Source: Candidatus Puniceispirillum sp.
GTDB taxonomy: Bacteria; Pseudomonadota; Alphaproteobacteria; Puniceispirillales; Puniceispirillaceae
Reading direction: 5' to 3'
Length of the DNA stretch: 64,000 bases
Assembly (NCBI GenBank): GCA_028383305.1
Contig: JAOEVD010000009.1
Coordinates: 23,723 to 87,722, forward strand
Shown here: piece by piece, positions 43,599 through 52,231 of the stretch
Numbering within the stretch: position 1 is the stretch's first letter
Layout: every line of letters begins with the position of its first letter
Made by a program: the position numbers and the translations under genes
The notes under the pieces: generated by a model
The model's database searches: none
Seen by the model: the letters and a program-made list of their open reading frames with translations, nothing else
Told to the model about the DNA's origin: nothing

Positions 43599-44372
43599 AT
43601 GTTGCGATTTTCTGCCAATCTTGGGTTTTTATGGACTGAGCTGCCCCTGCCGGCCGCCATTATGGCCGCGGCAAAGGCCGGATTTGACGCGGTTGAATGT
43701 CATTGGCCTTTTGACGTGCCGTCATCCGAAATTCTGGCGGCATTAACAGCGACAAAATTGCCGATGCTGGGGCTGAATACGCGGCGCGGCAATGTCGATG
43801 CTGGCGATTTTGGCCTTGCCGCCTGCGTTGGGCGCGAAGATGAGGCACGGCGCTATATTGACGAGGCGGTTGATTATGCTGCCGCGATTGGCGCTGGGTC
43901 GGTTCATGTGATGGCGGGGCGAACCGATGGCGATGTTGCGGCTGAAACCGCCTATTGCGATGCGCTTGCCTATGCTGGGGTTGCTGCTGCGCGCCATGAT
44001 ATGACGGTTTTAATTGAACCGATCAATCAGCGTGATGTTGCCAATTATCATCTTTCAACAGTAGAAGCTGGTGTTGCCACGATCAAACAGGTTGGGCTTG
44101 GCAATATCAAATTGATGTTTGATTGCTATCATATCCAGATCATGCAAGGCGATTTAATCCGCCGGGTCGAGGCCAATCTGGATTTTATCGGCCATATCCA
44201 AATCGCCGCTGTACCTGACCGCGCCGAGCCAGATCATGGTGAACTTGCCTACGAGGATATTTTGCTGGCGCTTGATGCGGCAGGCTATGACGGGTTTATC
44301 GGTGCCGAATACCGTCCGGCACAATCAACCGAGGCTGGACTTGGCTGGCTTGATACGGCAAAGGGCTGGTAG
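43599..44372 (+). CDS. hyi: hydroxypyruvate isomerase family protein
   Basis: 257 residues. FSANLGFLWTELPL, IEPINQRDVANYHL, FDCYHIQIMQGD and GHIQIAAVPDRAEPDHGELA are the Hyi pattern, with metal-binding Glu, Asp, His and Glu residues of the TIM barrel. It interconverts hydroxypyruvate and tartronate semialdehyde in glyoxylate use, though otnI-like isomerases share the fold. The gene is two bases from the start of glucokinase, so both are probably on one transcript. Confidence 0.85.
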   Translation: MLRFSANLGFLWTELPLPAAIMAAAKAGFDAVECHWPFDVPSSEILAALTATKLPMLGLNTRRGNVDAGDFGLAACVGREDEARRYIDEAVDYAAAIGAGSVHVMAGRTDGDVAAETAYCDALAYAGVAAARHDMTVLIEPINQRDVANYHLSTVEAGVATIKQVGLGNIKLMFDCYHIQIMQGDLIRRVEANLDFIGHIQIAAVPDRAEPDHGELAYEDILLALDAAGYDGFIGAEYRPAQSTEAGLGWLDTAKGW

Positions 44373-44374
44373 AA

Positions 44375-45346
44375 ATGACACGGCTTATTGCTGATATTGG
44401 CGGCACCTCGCTGCGGTTGGCGCATCAACATGGTGATGATCCGGCGCTCTGCGATCCGACCATTATGGCCTGTGCTGACTTTGCCACAGCGGAAGATGCG
44501 TTTGCCGGTTATTGCGCCAAACATAAGCTTGATATTGATATGCTTTGTCTGGCGGTTGCCGGCCCGGTAAATGGCGCAGAGGTCGATATCACCAATAATC
44601 AGTGGCAATTTGATGCAGGCAAGCTGGCGGCGGCGATGAATCTTCGTGCCTATTTGCTGATCAATGATTTTACCGCGCAGGCAATGGCGCATCGCGATCT
44701 ATTGCAAAATAACCGATCAATGTTGGCAAACCGCCGACAGATTTTGCGCGATGGAACGGCTGATCAAACCACGCCTTTGCTTGTGATTGGCCCTGGAACG
44801 GGTCTTGGGGTGGCGGCGCTGGTACCTGCCGGTGATGATATTCAGGTGATCGAGGGCGAGGGTGGTCATGTCAGCTATGCCCCGCGCAACCCTGCCGAAG
44901 ATATGGTTCTGGCGCATCTGGCAAAAGAATTTGGCCATGTTTCGGCTGAACGGATTGTCAGCGGGCCCGGCCTTGAATCGATTTATCACTACCAGACAGG
45001 CGATCATAAAACAGCGCCGGATATTGGCGCTTTGGCACTTGCGGGTGATGCGGCGGCTTTATTGGCGGTGCGATTGATGCTGCAAAGCCTTGGTACCGTT
45101 GCCGCAAATGCGGCACTCAGCGTTGGCGCGCGTGCCGGCGTGGTGATTGCTGGCGGTATTGCTGGTAAATTATCGGCGCTTCTTGGCGATAGCGGGCTTA
45201 TTGACCGGTTTGACGATCACGGTCGCGGCCGGTCGTATCTTCACGCATTGCCAATTTATTTATCGATTGATCCGCTTGCCGGATTGCGCGGTGCAGCGGC
45301 GGCAATTGATAATCGCTATCTGGCGCGGCGCATCACTTTGCTTTAA
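44375..45346 (+). CDS. glk: glucokinase
   Basis: 323 residues of the proteobacterial Glk family. The phosphate loop LIADIGGTSLRLA, LINDFTAQAMA with the catalytic Asp, GPGTGLGVAAL, EGEGGHVSYAPRN and ERIVSGPGLESIY appear in the right order. It phosphorylates glucose with ATP in the cytosol. It begins two bases after hyi, an uncommon partner for a glucokinase. Confidence 0.93.
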   Translation: MTRLIADIGGTSLRLAHQHGDDPALCDPTIMACADFATAEDAFAGYCAKHKLDIDMLCLAVAGPVNGAEVDITNNQWQFDAGKLAAAMNLRAYLLINDFTAQAMAHRDLLQNNRSMLANRRQILRDGTADQTTPLLVIGPGTGLGVAALVPAGDDIQVIEGEGGHVSYAPRNPAEDMVLAHLAKEFGHVSAERIVSGPGLESIYHYQTGDHKTAPDIGALALAGDAAALLAVRLMLQSLGTVAANAALSVGARAGVVIAGGIAGKLSALLGDSGLIDRFDDHGRGRSYLHALPIYLSIDPLAGLRGAAAAIDNRYLARRITLL

Positions 45347-45436
45347 TTCAGATCCATTACCGCAAATCGTCCAATCAGATTGCGTTGCTTTATGATGGCA
45401 CGCTTGCCATGCCTGACCCAACGCCCTAGATTATAT

Positions 45437-45463
45437 CTAACCTTCTTTTTACAGGAAGGTTAG
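45437..45463. promoter_or_regulatory. MerR/CueR-type operator and promoter
   Basis: CTAACCTTC (45437-45445) and GAAGGTTAG (45455-45463) are perfect 9-bp arms around nine bases, close to known CueR sites (ACCTTCC...GGAAGGT). A -35-like TCTAAC at 45436 and -10-like TAGGCT at 45461 are 19 bp apart, the long spacer MerR proteins require. A second dyad, AGAAGG/CCTTCT, follows at 45474-45490. Confidence 0.75.
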
Positions 45464-45531
45464 GCTTGTCAAAAGAAGGTCTGGCCTTCTGGCGATCGGC
45501 GGCAATGGGATAAACCAAAACAGAGGCGATC

Positions 45532-45936
45532 ATGTATAAAATCAGTGATGCGGCACGGCGCGCGGCTTTAACGGTGAAAACCGTTCGTTATTACGCCGAT
45601 ATCGGACTTGTAAAACCGGCAGGCCGATCGGCAGCCGGATACCGGCTTTATGCCGAATCAGACATTGCCAAGCTGGGATTTATTGGGCGGGCACGCCGCT
45701 ACAGCTTTTCGATTGAGCAATGCCGTGATCTTCTAAGCCTTTATGAAGATGACCAGCGGCCAAGTGCCGAGGTAAAGCGAATCACTCTTGAGAAAATTGC
45801 TGAAATTGATCGCAAGCTTGGTGAATTGCAGGAATTGCGTGACGAATTAAGCCATTTAGCCGGAAACTGTCATGGTGATTCACGCCCTGATTGCCCGATT
45901 ATTGGCAATCTTGCCAGCGGTTTGACGGTTCAATGA
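45532..45936 (+). CDS. CueR/HmrR-like MerR-family copper regulator
   Basis: 134 residues. N-terminal MerR winged helix (AARRAALTVKTVRYYADIGL), a long dimer helix, then C113 and C121 in CHGDSRPDC, the C-x7-C copper loop seen in CueR (C112/C120). Ser78 in RPSAEVKR matches the Ser that marks sensors of monovalent ions (Cu+, Ag+, Au+). It probably controls its own promoter through the operator upstream. No copper ATPase or chaperone is encoded in this window, so the targets lie elsewhere. Confidence 0.88.
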   Translation: MYKISDAARRAALTVKTVRYYADIGLVKPAGRSAAGYRLYAESDIAKLGFIGRARRYSFSIEQCRDLLSLYEDDQRPSAEVKRITLEKIAEIDRKLGELQELRDELSHLAGNCHGDSRPDCPIIGNLASGLTVQ

Positions 45937-45975
45937 TGGCACAATACAGCCAAGATAATATTTGAAGTTTGGCTT

Positions 45976-45993
45976 TTGTCATATTTCTATAAC
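45976..45993 (+). promoter_or_regulatory. Pho box upstream of ppk
   Basis: TTGTCAT-ATTT-CTATAAC holds two 7-base half-sites at the 11-bp period of PhoB sites, against CTGTCAT-N4-CTGTAAC before pstS. A TGATAT-like -10 lies about 13 bp downstream. Confidence 0.6.
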
Positions 45994-46044
45994 AATTCAG
46001 CAGCATGATATGGTCAGATATCCGTCCACCAGAAATGTAACGAA

Positions 46045-48159
46045 ATGAAAAGCAAAAAAACCGATCCGATCATTGACGGGTCAACTGAAGATGAGAGCTT
46101 TTTTAACCGCGAGCTAAGCTGGCTTGCGTTTAATGAGCGTGTTTTATCTTTGGCCGAGGATGACGATAAACCGCTTGGGGAACGCATTCGGTTTCTGGCC
46201 ATTTCGGCAGATAATCTAAATGAATTTTTCATGGTGCGCGTTGCCGGTCTTCGCCAGCTTGTGGATCGCGGTTTCAAGCGTTTGCCAAAAGATGATGTTG
46301 ATATTGATCAATTGCTGACGCAGATCATGGCGCGAAGTGCCAAATTGATGGCGCGCCAAAATCAGGTTTTGCCCGAATTGATTGGCTGTCTTCGCGATGA
46401 AAATATCCATGTTATGTCGGATATTCCCGATGATGAGCAAGATCGGCTTTGGCTTGCAGATTGGTTCATTGATAATGTTCTGCCATTAATCACCCCGACA
46501 ACGCTTGACCCATCTCACCCGTTTCCGTTTTTCCATAATGACGGCAAGGGAATGATGCTGGAATTGACCAGCCCGGACAGCAAGCCGATGCAAAGTGTGA
46601 TTTTGCTGCCGGCGAATTTGCCGCGTTTTGTCAAATTGCCCGGTGATGGGTTGCGGTTGCTTCTGGTCGAGGCGGTGATCCGTGCCAGCATTGTTAAAAT
46701 CTATCCGCGCCATCAGCTTGTGTCGGCAGCGATGTTCAGCATTTTGCGTGACTCTGAAATCGAAATTGATGATGAAGCGAATGACCTGATTCATGAATTT
46801 GAAAATGCGCTTCGGGCGCGTCAACGTGGCAATGTGGTTTTATTGACCCTGTCAAAAGATGCGCCAAAACCAATCCGGCGTTTGCTGAAATCAGCAATGG
46901 GTATTGATGAAAATAATTTCTTTAATACCGATGGGCCAGTGGCGTTGAATAATTTTTCCGAATTGCTGCATTACATTCCCAAACATTTGCTGTTTCCGGC
47001 TTTTGCGCCGCGCTTTCCCCAGCGAATCAGGGATTTCAATGGTGATTGCTTTGCCGCAATCCGCAATAAGGATATTATCGTTCATCATCCTTATGAAAGT
47101 TTTGAAGTGGTGGTGCGCTATCTCCAGCAGGCTGCAACTGATCCTGATGTTTTGGCAATTCGCCAGACACTGTATCGAACCACGTCAAATTCACCAATTG
47201 TAAAGGCGCTGATCCAAGCGGCCGAAAATGGCAAGACCGTTACGGCCGTGATTGAATTAAAGGCACGGTTTGACGAGCGCAATAATATTCAGCTAGCGCG
47301 GGCGCTTGGCCGTGCTGGTGTGCAGGTTGCCTATGGTCTGACTGATCTGAAAATTCATCTTAAAATGTCGCTTGTTGTAAGGCGTGAACATGGCAAGCTG
47401 GTATCTTATACGCATGTTGGCACTGGCAATTACCACCCGATCACCGCTGGCATCTACACGGATCTGTCCTATTTCACCTGTGACAAGGATGTGGGGCGCG
47501 ACGCCTATGAAATTTTCAAATATCTGACAAGTCATGTGCAGCCAGATAAATTGAAACGCAGCTTTATTTCGCCGCATCAATCATTTCCCCAATTAAAACT
47601 TATGATTCGTGCCGAGATTGAAAATTGTAAAAATGGTCTTCCCTCGGGTATCTGGCTGAAATGCAATTCGCTTGTCGATCATCGCTTGATCGAATTGTTG
47701 TATGAGGCCTCGCAGGCAGGCGTGCCAATTGAAATTTTGGCGCGTGGCATTTGCTGTTTGCGACCGGGCGTGGCTGGCTTGTCTGAAACCATTACGGTTC
47801 GGTCAATCATTGGCCGATTTCTCGAACATGGGCGGATTTATGTTTTTGCCAATGGTGGTGAATTTCTATCTGACAAAAACATCGTGATGATTTCTTCGGC
47901 CGATTTGATGCCGCGTAATCTGCGCCGCCGTGTTGAGTGTTTTATGCAGCTGGAAAATCCGACCATTCGCAAACAGGTGCTTCACCAAATTATGGTGGCG
48001 CTTCTTCGTGATGAAAAAAACGCTTGGTACTTGCAGCCTGATGGAAGTTATGTGCATCCTCAAACCGATGAGACAAGCTTCTCATGCCATGATTATTTCA
48101 TGTCAAACCCCAGCCTGTCAGGGCTTGGCAGTTTGTCAGCCACGCAGGATAATGGTTAG
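46045..48159 (+). CDS. ppk: polyphosphate kinase 1
   Basis: 704 residues, normal PPK1 length. ESFFNRELSWLAFNERVL opens the N-domain. The two catalytic phospholipase-D-like parts show LKIHLKMSLVVRRE with HVGTGNYHP (autophosphorylated His) and later IIGRFLEHGRIYVFANGG. It polymerises the terminal phosphate of ATP to polyphosphate. An 18-base spacer separates it from ppx, and a Pho box precedes it, so both should rise under phosphate starvation. Confidence 0.95.
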   Translation: MKSKKTDPIIDGSTEDESFFNRELSWLAFNERVLSLAEDDDKPLGERIRFLAISADNLNEFFMVRVAGLRQLVDRGFKRLPKDDVDIDQLLTQIMARSAKLMARQNQVLPELIGCLRDENIHVMSDIPDDEQDRLWLADWFIDNVLPLITPTTLDPSHPFPFFHNDGKGMMLELTSPDSKPMQSVILLPANLPRFVKLPGDGLRLLLVEAVIRASIVKIYPRHQLVSAAMFSILRDSEIEIDDEANDLIHEFENALRARQRGNVVLLTLSKDAPKPIRRLLKSAMGIDENNFFNTDGPVALNNFSELLHYIPKHLLFPAFAPRFPQRIRDFNGDCFAAIRNKDIIVHHPYESFEVVVRYLQQAATDPDVLAIRQTLYRTTSNSPIVKALIQAAENGKTVTAVIELKARFDERNNIQLARALGRAGVQVAYGLTDLKIHLKMSLVVRREHGKLVSYTHVGTGNYHPITAGIYTDLSYFTCDKDVGRDAYEIFKYLTSHVQPDKLKRSFISPHQSFPQLKLMIRAEIENCKNGLPSGIWLKCNSLVDHRLIELLYEASQAGVPIEILARGICCLRPGVAGLSETITVRSIIGRFLEHGRIYVFANGGEFLSDKNIVMISSADLMPRNLRRRVECFMQLENPTIRKQVLHQIMVALLRDEKNAWYLQPDGSYVHPQTDETSFSCHDYFMSNPSLSGLGSLSATQDNG

Positions 48160-48177
48160 GGAATTGAGACCGAAGCA

Positions 48178-49686
48178 ATGAGCTCTTCTGCAAATCAATT
48201 ATCCATGACTGTTGCCGAACGGCTTTCGCATATCGCCTATCAAGATGCTGTACCCCCAACCGCGCGCATTGCGGTGATTGATATTGGCTCAAACTCGGTT
48301 CGGCTGGTGATCTATGGCAAGAATGGTGCTTATCCGGCACCATTATTTGACGAGCGATCAAATTGCCGACTTGGTGCTGGGCTTGATGAAACCGGCATGC
48401 TTGCCAGTGACCGTGTTGTGGTTGCTCTTGAAACCTTGACGCGGTTTGCCGCCATCATTCGTGCGATGAAGGTTGATAGCTGTTATCCGGTAGCAACCGC
48501 GGCGGTTCGGCGGGCGGGCAATGGTGATGAATTTCGCCGTCCTGCTGAAATTATTCTTGGCCAGCCGATTCAGGTTCTGTCGCAACAAGAAGAAGCAGCC
48601 CATGTGGCGCGTGGCCTGACCTTGAATGTGCCTGAGGCGAGTGGGTTGGTCGCCGATCTTGGGGGTGGCAGTATCGAAATTGTGGCATTGAAAAAAGGTG
48701 AGATTCAGCATTCGGTCAGTTTGAATTATGGCCATTTGTCAAATGCCGATGAAGCCGAAATCATCGCAGCATTCAAGCAAATTGGCTGGATCAAAAGCTT
48801 TGCAGCCAAACAGCTATTCGGCGTTGGTGGTAGTTTTAGAGCGCTTGGTTCGGCCTTTATAGAACGCGAGAATTATCCCCTTCCTGTGCTTCATGGTCTC
48901 AAGATTAGCAGCGATAAGGTGATGACGCTATGTGATGATTTTATCCAGTCCGACTCAACGCTTGACGGTGTGCCGATGGCGCGGCGACGCACCATGCCAA
49001 TGGCGGCAAAAATCATTCGGGCGCTGGTTGATATTGCGGCAGTACGCCGGGTGATTATCAGCGGCACTAGCATTCGTGATGGTGTTGTTGCCATCAATGA
49101 GTTGAACGAAACCCAAAGGGCCGATTTTCTGGTGGCGATCAGTCAGGAAATTGCTGGCGCTGGCGGCCGGTTTGTTGGTGTGTCGGATGCGCTGAAACAG
49201 TTTTTGCAACCATTGACCATTGGCCGCAAACCTAGCTTTGCGCGGTTGCTTGATGTGGCCTGTAATCTTGCTGATATGTGTTGGCACGAACATAGCGATA
49301 TGCGTGGTGATCTTGCCGCACGGCGGGTGCTTGGTCTGCCGGTGAATTGCATGACGCATAAGGAACGTATCTGGTTGGCGATGGTGCTGTATCACCGCTA
49401 CGTTGGGCTAAAGCAGAACAAGCCGCATCCTGAAGAAATGGATAGCTTGCTTGGTGCGAAACGGCGTGCCGAGGCGTTAACCGTTGGGCTTGCCTTGCGC
49501 TTTGCGCTGATCTTAAGTGCCGGAACATGCGATTATATGAAAAATATCCGTCTTGAATGCCAACCAGATCTGATGCGGTTGCATATTGATCCATTGGCGC
49601 GCGGCTTGTTTGATACGCATTGCCAACGGCGGTTCATTGATTTTGCAGCATCGGCAAGTTGCAGTGCCGAAGTGATTTATGACTAG
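48178..49686 (+). CDS. ppx: exopolyphosphatase (PPX/GppA family)
   Basis: 502 residues. IAVIDIGSNSVRLVIYG is the first phosphate loop, VATAAVRRAGNG and SQQEEAAHVARGL follow, and GLVADLGGGSIEIVAL is the second loop. The C-terminal HD-like helical domain is present. It degrades polyphosphate, or pppGpp in some members, and opposes the kinase encoded just upstream. Co-transcription is likely. Confidence 0.92.
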   Translation: MSSSANQLSMTVAERLSHIAYQDAVPPTARIAVIDIGSNSVRLVIYGKNGAYPAPLFDERSNCRLGAGLDETGMLASDRVVVALETLTRFAAIIRAMKVDSCYPVATAAVRRAGNGDEFRRPAEIILGQPIQVLSQQEEAAHVARGLTLNVPEASGLVADLGGGSIEIVALKKGEIQHSVSLNYGHLSNADEAEIIAAFKQIGWIKSFAAKQLFGVGGSFRALGSAFIERENYPLPVLHGLKISSDKVMTLCDDFIQSDSTLDGVPMARRRTMPMAAKIIRALVDIAAVRRVIISGTSIRDGVVAINELNETQRADFLVAISQEIAGAGGRFVGVSDALKQFLQPLTIGRKPSFARLLDVACNLADMCWHEHSDMRGDLAARRVLGLPVNCMTHKERIWLAMVLYHRYVGLKQNKPHPEEMDSLLGAKRRAEALTVGLALRFALILSAGTCDYMKNIRLECQPDLMRLHIDPLARGLFDTHCQRRFIDFAASASCSAEVIYD

Positions 49687-49765
49687 GGTTCCGTGGCTTG
49701 TTGATGGCTTGCCCAACGTCCCAACCAAACCTCCGTCCGACGCCCGGCCATACACCAAGTGAGAA

Positions 49766-50833
49766 ATGATCATGTCGCAAGATAGCCATACGCAATCGCC
49801 TATCAGCCAGATTAGTGACATGCTTGATGATGGGTTGATCCTGATCGATCTTGATGGGGTTATCCTATCGGCAAACCCGGCGGCGGTGCGCTGGTTTGGC
49901 GAAAACCTGACCGGACAGATGATCTTTGATGTGATCAATCACCCCAATATTGGTGACTTGTTTGCCAAGGCAGCGGATGGTGCCAAGCGGTGCGAAATGC
50001 GCTATGAGCCAACCAATATCATACAGCGCGAATTTCGAATGCGTCTGCAGCGGATTGGCGATCAATCGGTTGCGCTATTGTTTCTGGATATGACCTTGCA
50101 ACGCAATCTAGAAAAGGTGCGGCGTGATTTCGTTGCCAATGTCAGCCATGAATTACGCTCGCCGCTCACCAGCCTTGCTGGGTTTGTTGAAACCATGCTG
50201 TCGGATGAAGTGCCCGACCCGGCGATGCGGACGCGGTTCTTGACGATCATGGATGAAGAAGCCAAACGCATGTCACGGCTGATTGATGATCTATTGTCAT
50301 TATCGCGAATCGAGGTGGATGAACATATCATTCCCGACAATCGGGTGAATATCGCTGAATTGCTGCATTCGGTCGGCGATAGTATGAGTGGTCGCGCGTT
50401 GAAAAAGAATATGAATATCAAAATCACCCAGCCCGATGATGCGCAATCGCGCGCCGCCCCGCCAGTGATTTTCGGCAAGCATGATGAAATTACTGAATTA
50501 TTTGTTAATCTTTTGGAAAATGCGATCAAATACGGGTTTGACGGCAGTGATATTACGCTTGCCATCACGATGGTGGCACCGCGCCATGTGCGTATTGACG
50601 TCACCAATTTTGGTGAGGGAATCGAAAAACACCATCTGCCACGCCTGACCGAACGTTTCTACCGTGTTGATAAAGCCCGATCGCGCCAGATTGGTGGAAC
50701 GGGTCTTGGGCTTGCCATTGTGAAACATATCGTCAATCGGCATCGCGGCAGCTTGTTAATCACCAGCACGCTCGGCGAAACAACAAAATTTTCGGTTGAT
50801 TTCCCGCTGGCACCGGTGGTGACGCCGCAGTGA
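49766..50833 (+). CDS. phoR: phosphate-sensor histidine kinase PhoR, no membrane segment
   Basis: 355 residues. An N-terminal PAS region (DDGLILIDLDGVILSANPAA) leads to the phosphorylated H128 in NVSHELRSPLTSL, then NLLENAIKYG, RFYRVDKARSR and GGTGLGLAIVKHI. No transmembrane helix is visible, while PhoR usually has one or two at the N-terminus; the upstream 79 bp offers no longer start. It would sense phosphate through PstB/PhoU in the cytosol. It stands 80 bp after ppx and before the Pho-box-driven pst genes, on the same strand. Confidence 0.9.
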   Translation: MIMSQDSHTQSPISQISDMLDDGLILIDLDGVILSANPAAVRWFGENLTGQMIFDVINHPNIGDLFAKAADGAKRCEMRYEPTNIIQREFRMRLQRIGDQSVALLFLDMTLQRNLEKVRRDFVANVSHELRSPLTSLAGFVETMLSDEVPDPAMRTRFLTIMDEEAKRMSRLIDDLLSLSRIEVDEHIIPDNRVNIAELLHSVGDSMSGRALKKNMNIKITQPDDAQSRAAPPVIFGKHDEITELFVNLLENAIKYGFDGSDITLAITMVAPRHVRIDVTNFGEGIEKHHLPRLTERFYRVDKARSRQIGGTGLGLAIVKHIVNRHRGSLLITSTLGETTKFSVDFPLAPVVTPQ

Positions 50834-50896
50834 TGATCTTGGCTTAACGCCCCGATCATGCCCTCAATCGGCACTATATTTTTAAAAAAACCGCCT

Positions 50897-50936
50897 CTGT
50901 CATAAAACTGTAACATCACTGTTATCTAACTGTCGC
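50897..50936 (+). promoter_or_regulatory. Pho box array, four half-sites, before pstS
   Basis: CTGTCAT (50897), CTGTAAC (50908), CTGTTAT (50919) and CTGTCGC (50930) repeat every 11 bp with four-base spacers, i.e. two full PhoB sites end to end. A TAAATC -10 candidate at 50947 lies one step downstream. Confidence 0.9.
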
Positions 50937-51008
50937 AGTCAGCCGCTAAATCTGAGCGCGATCAGACGATATGGATCGTTTGACGGATTGTGAATGTAGG
51001 AGAATGAG

Positions 51009-52031
51009 ATGCGTTTCACCCCTTTGATTGCAGGCATGATTGCCAGCCTTGCCCTGTCAACCGCAGCGCAAGCAAGAGACCAGATTTCAATTGTCGGCTC
51101 GTCAACTGTCTATCCGTTTTCAACGATCGCCGCCGAAAAATTCGGTCAATCAAGCGGTTTTAAAACACCGGTTATCGAAGCCACCGGAACTGGTGGCGGC
51201 ATGAAGCTGTTCTGTAAAGGGATTGGTGTCGAATATCCCGATGTAACCAATGCATCGCGCGCAATCAAAAGCAAAGAAGCCAAGATGTGTGCCGATGCTG
51301 GGGTCGCTTTTCAAGAATTTATCGTTGGCAATGACGGGATCGCTTTTGCTAACAGCCTAAAGGGACAGCATTTTGAGATCTCAATTGCACATGTTGCCGC
51401 CGCATTGGCCGCTGAGTTGCCATTTCAGGCCGATGGCGCATCAGATGCAACCCCGAACCAGCTAAAAACTTGGGCCGATGTTGATGCCTATACCGCCAAA
51501 CGGATTGGCGGCGATCTTGCCGGTTTGCCAAATATTCCGGTTTCAATCATGGTTCCTCCGCCAACCTCGGGCACCCGTGATGCGATGGGCGAATTATTCA
51601 TGAAACATGGCTGGAAAAAGCTTGGGCTTGACGGAAGCGGATATAAAAAGCTGCGTGAGGATGGTGCCGCGATTGAAGTTGGCGAAAATGATTCACTCAT
51701 TATCGAAAAACTTGTCGCTGACCAGAATATGTTCGGTGTCTTTGGCTATTCATTCTTTGATCAGAATCGCGACAAAGTACAGGCCGCCCTTCTTGATGGT
51801 GTTGAGCTGAATTTTGAAAATGTTGCCTCATACAAATATCCGGCAGCTCGCCCGCTATTTTTCTATGTGAAAAAAGCACATGTCGGCGTGATCCCGGGTC
51901 TGAAAGAATTCATCAATGAATTTGTTTCGGAAAAAGCGATGGGTTTGGATGGATATCTGTTCCCAGCAGGTCTGGTGCCTTTGTCAGAAGATGGTTTTGC
52001 CAAGCAGGTTGTGGCGCGCGACGCGCTCTAG
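51009..52031 (+). CDS. pstS: phosphate-binding protein PstS
   Basis: 340 residues with a signal peptide cut after about residue 22 (ALSTAAQA). ISIVGSSTVYPFSTIAAE and ATGTGGGMKLFCKG form the phosphate pocket; PPTSGTRDAMGELF is the third contact. Periplasmic subunit of the high-affinity Pst transporter. AGGAGAATGAG precedes the start. A strong hairpin follows the gene and should make pstS mRNA more abundant than pstCAB. Confidence 0.95.
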   Translation: MRFTPLIAGMIASLALSTAAQARDQISIVGSSTVYPFSTIAAEKFGQSSGFKTPVIEATGTGGGMKLFCKGIGVEYPDVTNASRAIKSKEAKMCADAGVAFQEFIVGNDGIAFANSLKGQHFEISIAHVAAALAAELPFQADGASDATPNQLKTWADVDAYTAKRIGGDLAGLPNIPVSIMVPPPTSGTRDAMGELFMKHGWKKLGLDGSGYKKLREDGAAIEVGENDSLIIEKLVADQNMFGVFGYSFFDQNRDKVQAALLDGVELNFENVASYKYPAARPLFFYVKKAHVGVIPGLKEFINEFVSEKAMGLDGYLFPAGLVPLSEDGFAKQVVARDAL

Positions 52032-52053
52032 GCAAAACCTAAAATAAAATCGG

Positions 52054-52097
52054 CATGTCACAAACGATGTTTCAGTTTGTGGCATGTCTTTTGTTTT
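52054..52097 (+). terminator. hairpin and T-run between pstS and pstC
   Basis: CATGTCACAAAC (52054-52065) pairs with GTTTGTGGCATG (52075-52086), twelve pairs with one G-U, nine-base loop, followed by TCTTTTGTTTT. It is a rho-independent terminator or attenuator. Confidence 0.8.
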
Positions 52098-52231
52098 GAC
52101 CATTGGCATGCTAGGCAAAAACAGATGCTTACCTGCCGTGAATTATCAAGGGTCTAGATGGCAAAGCGGGTATCGTAAAATAGGGTAGGCGCCGGAATGG
52201 GCATGTTTGATTTTAGGTTATGTAGGGCAGT

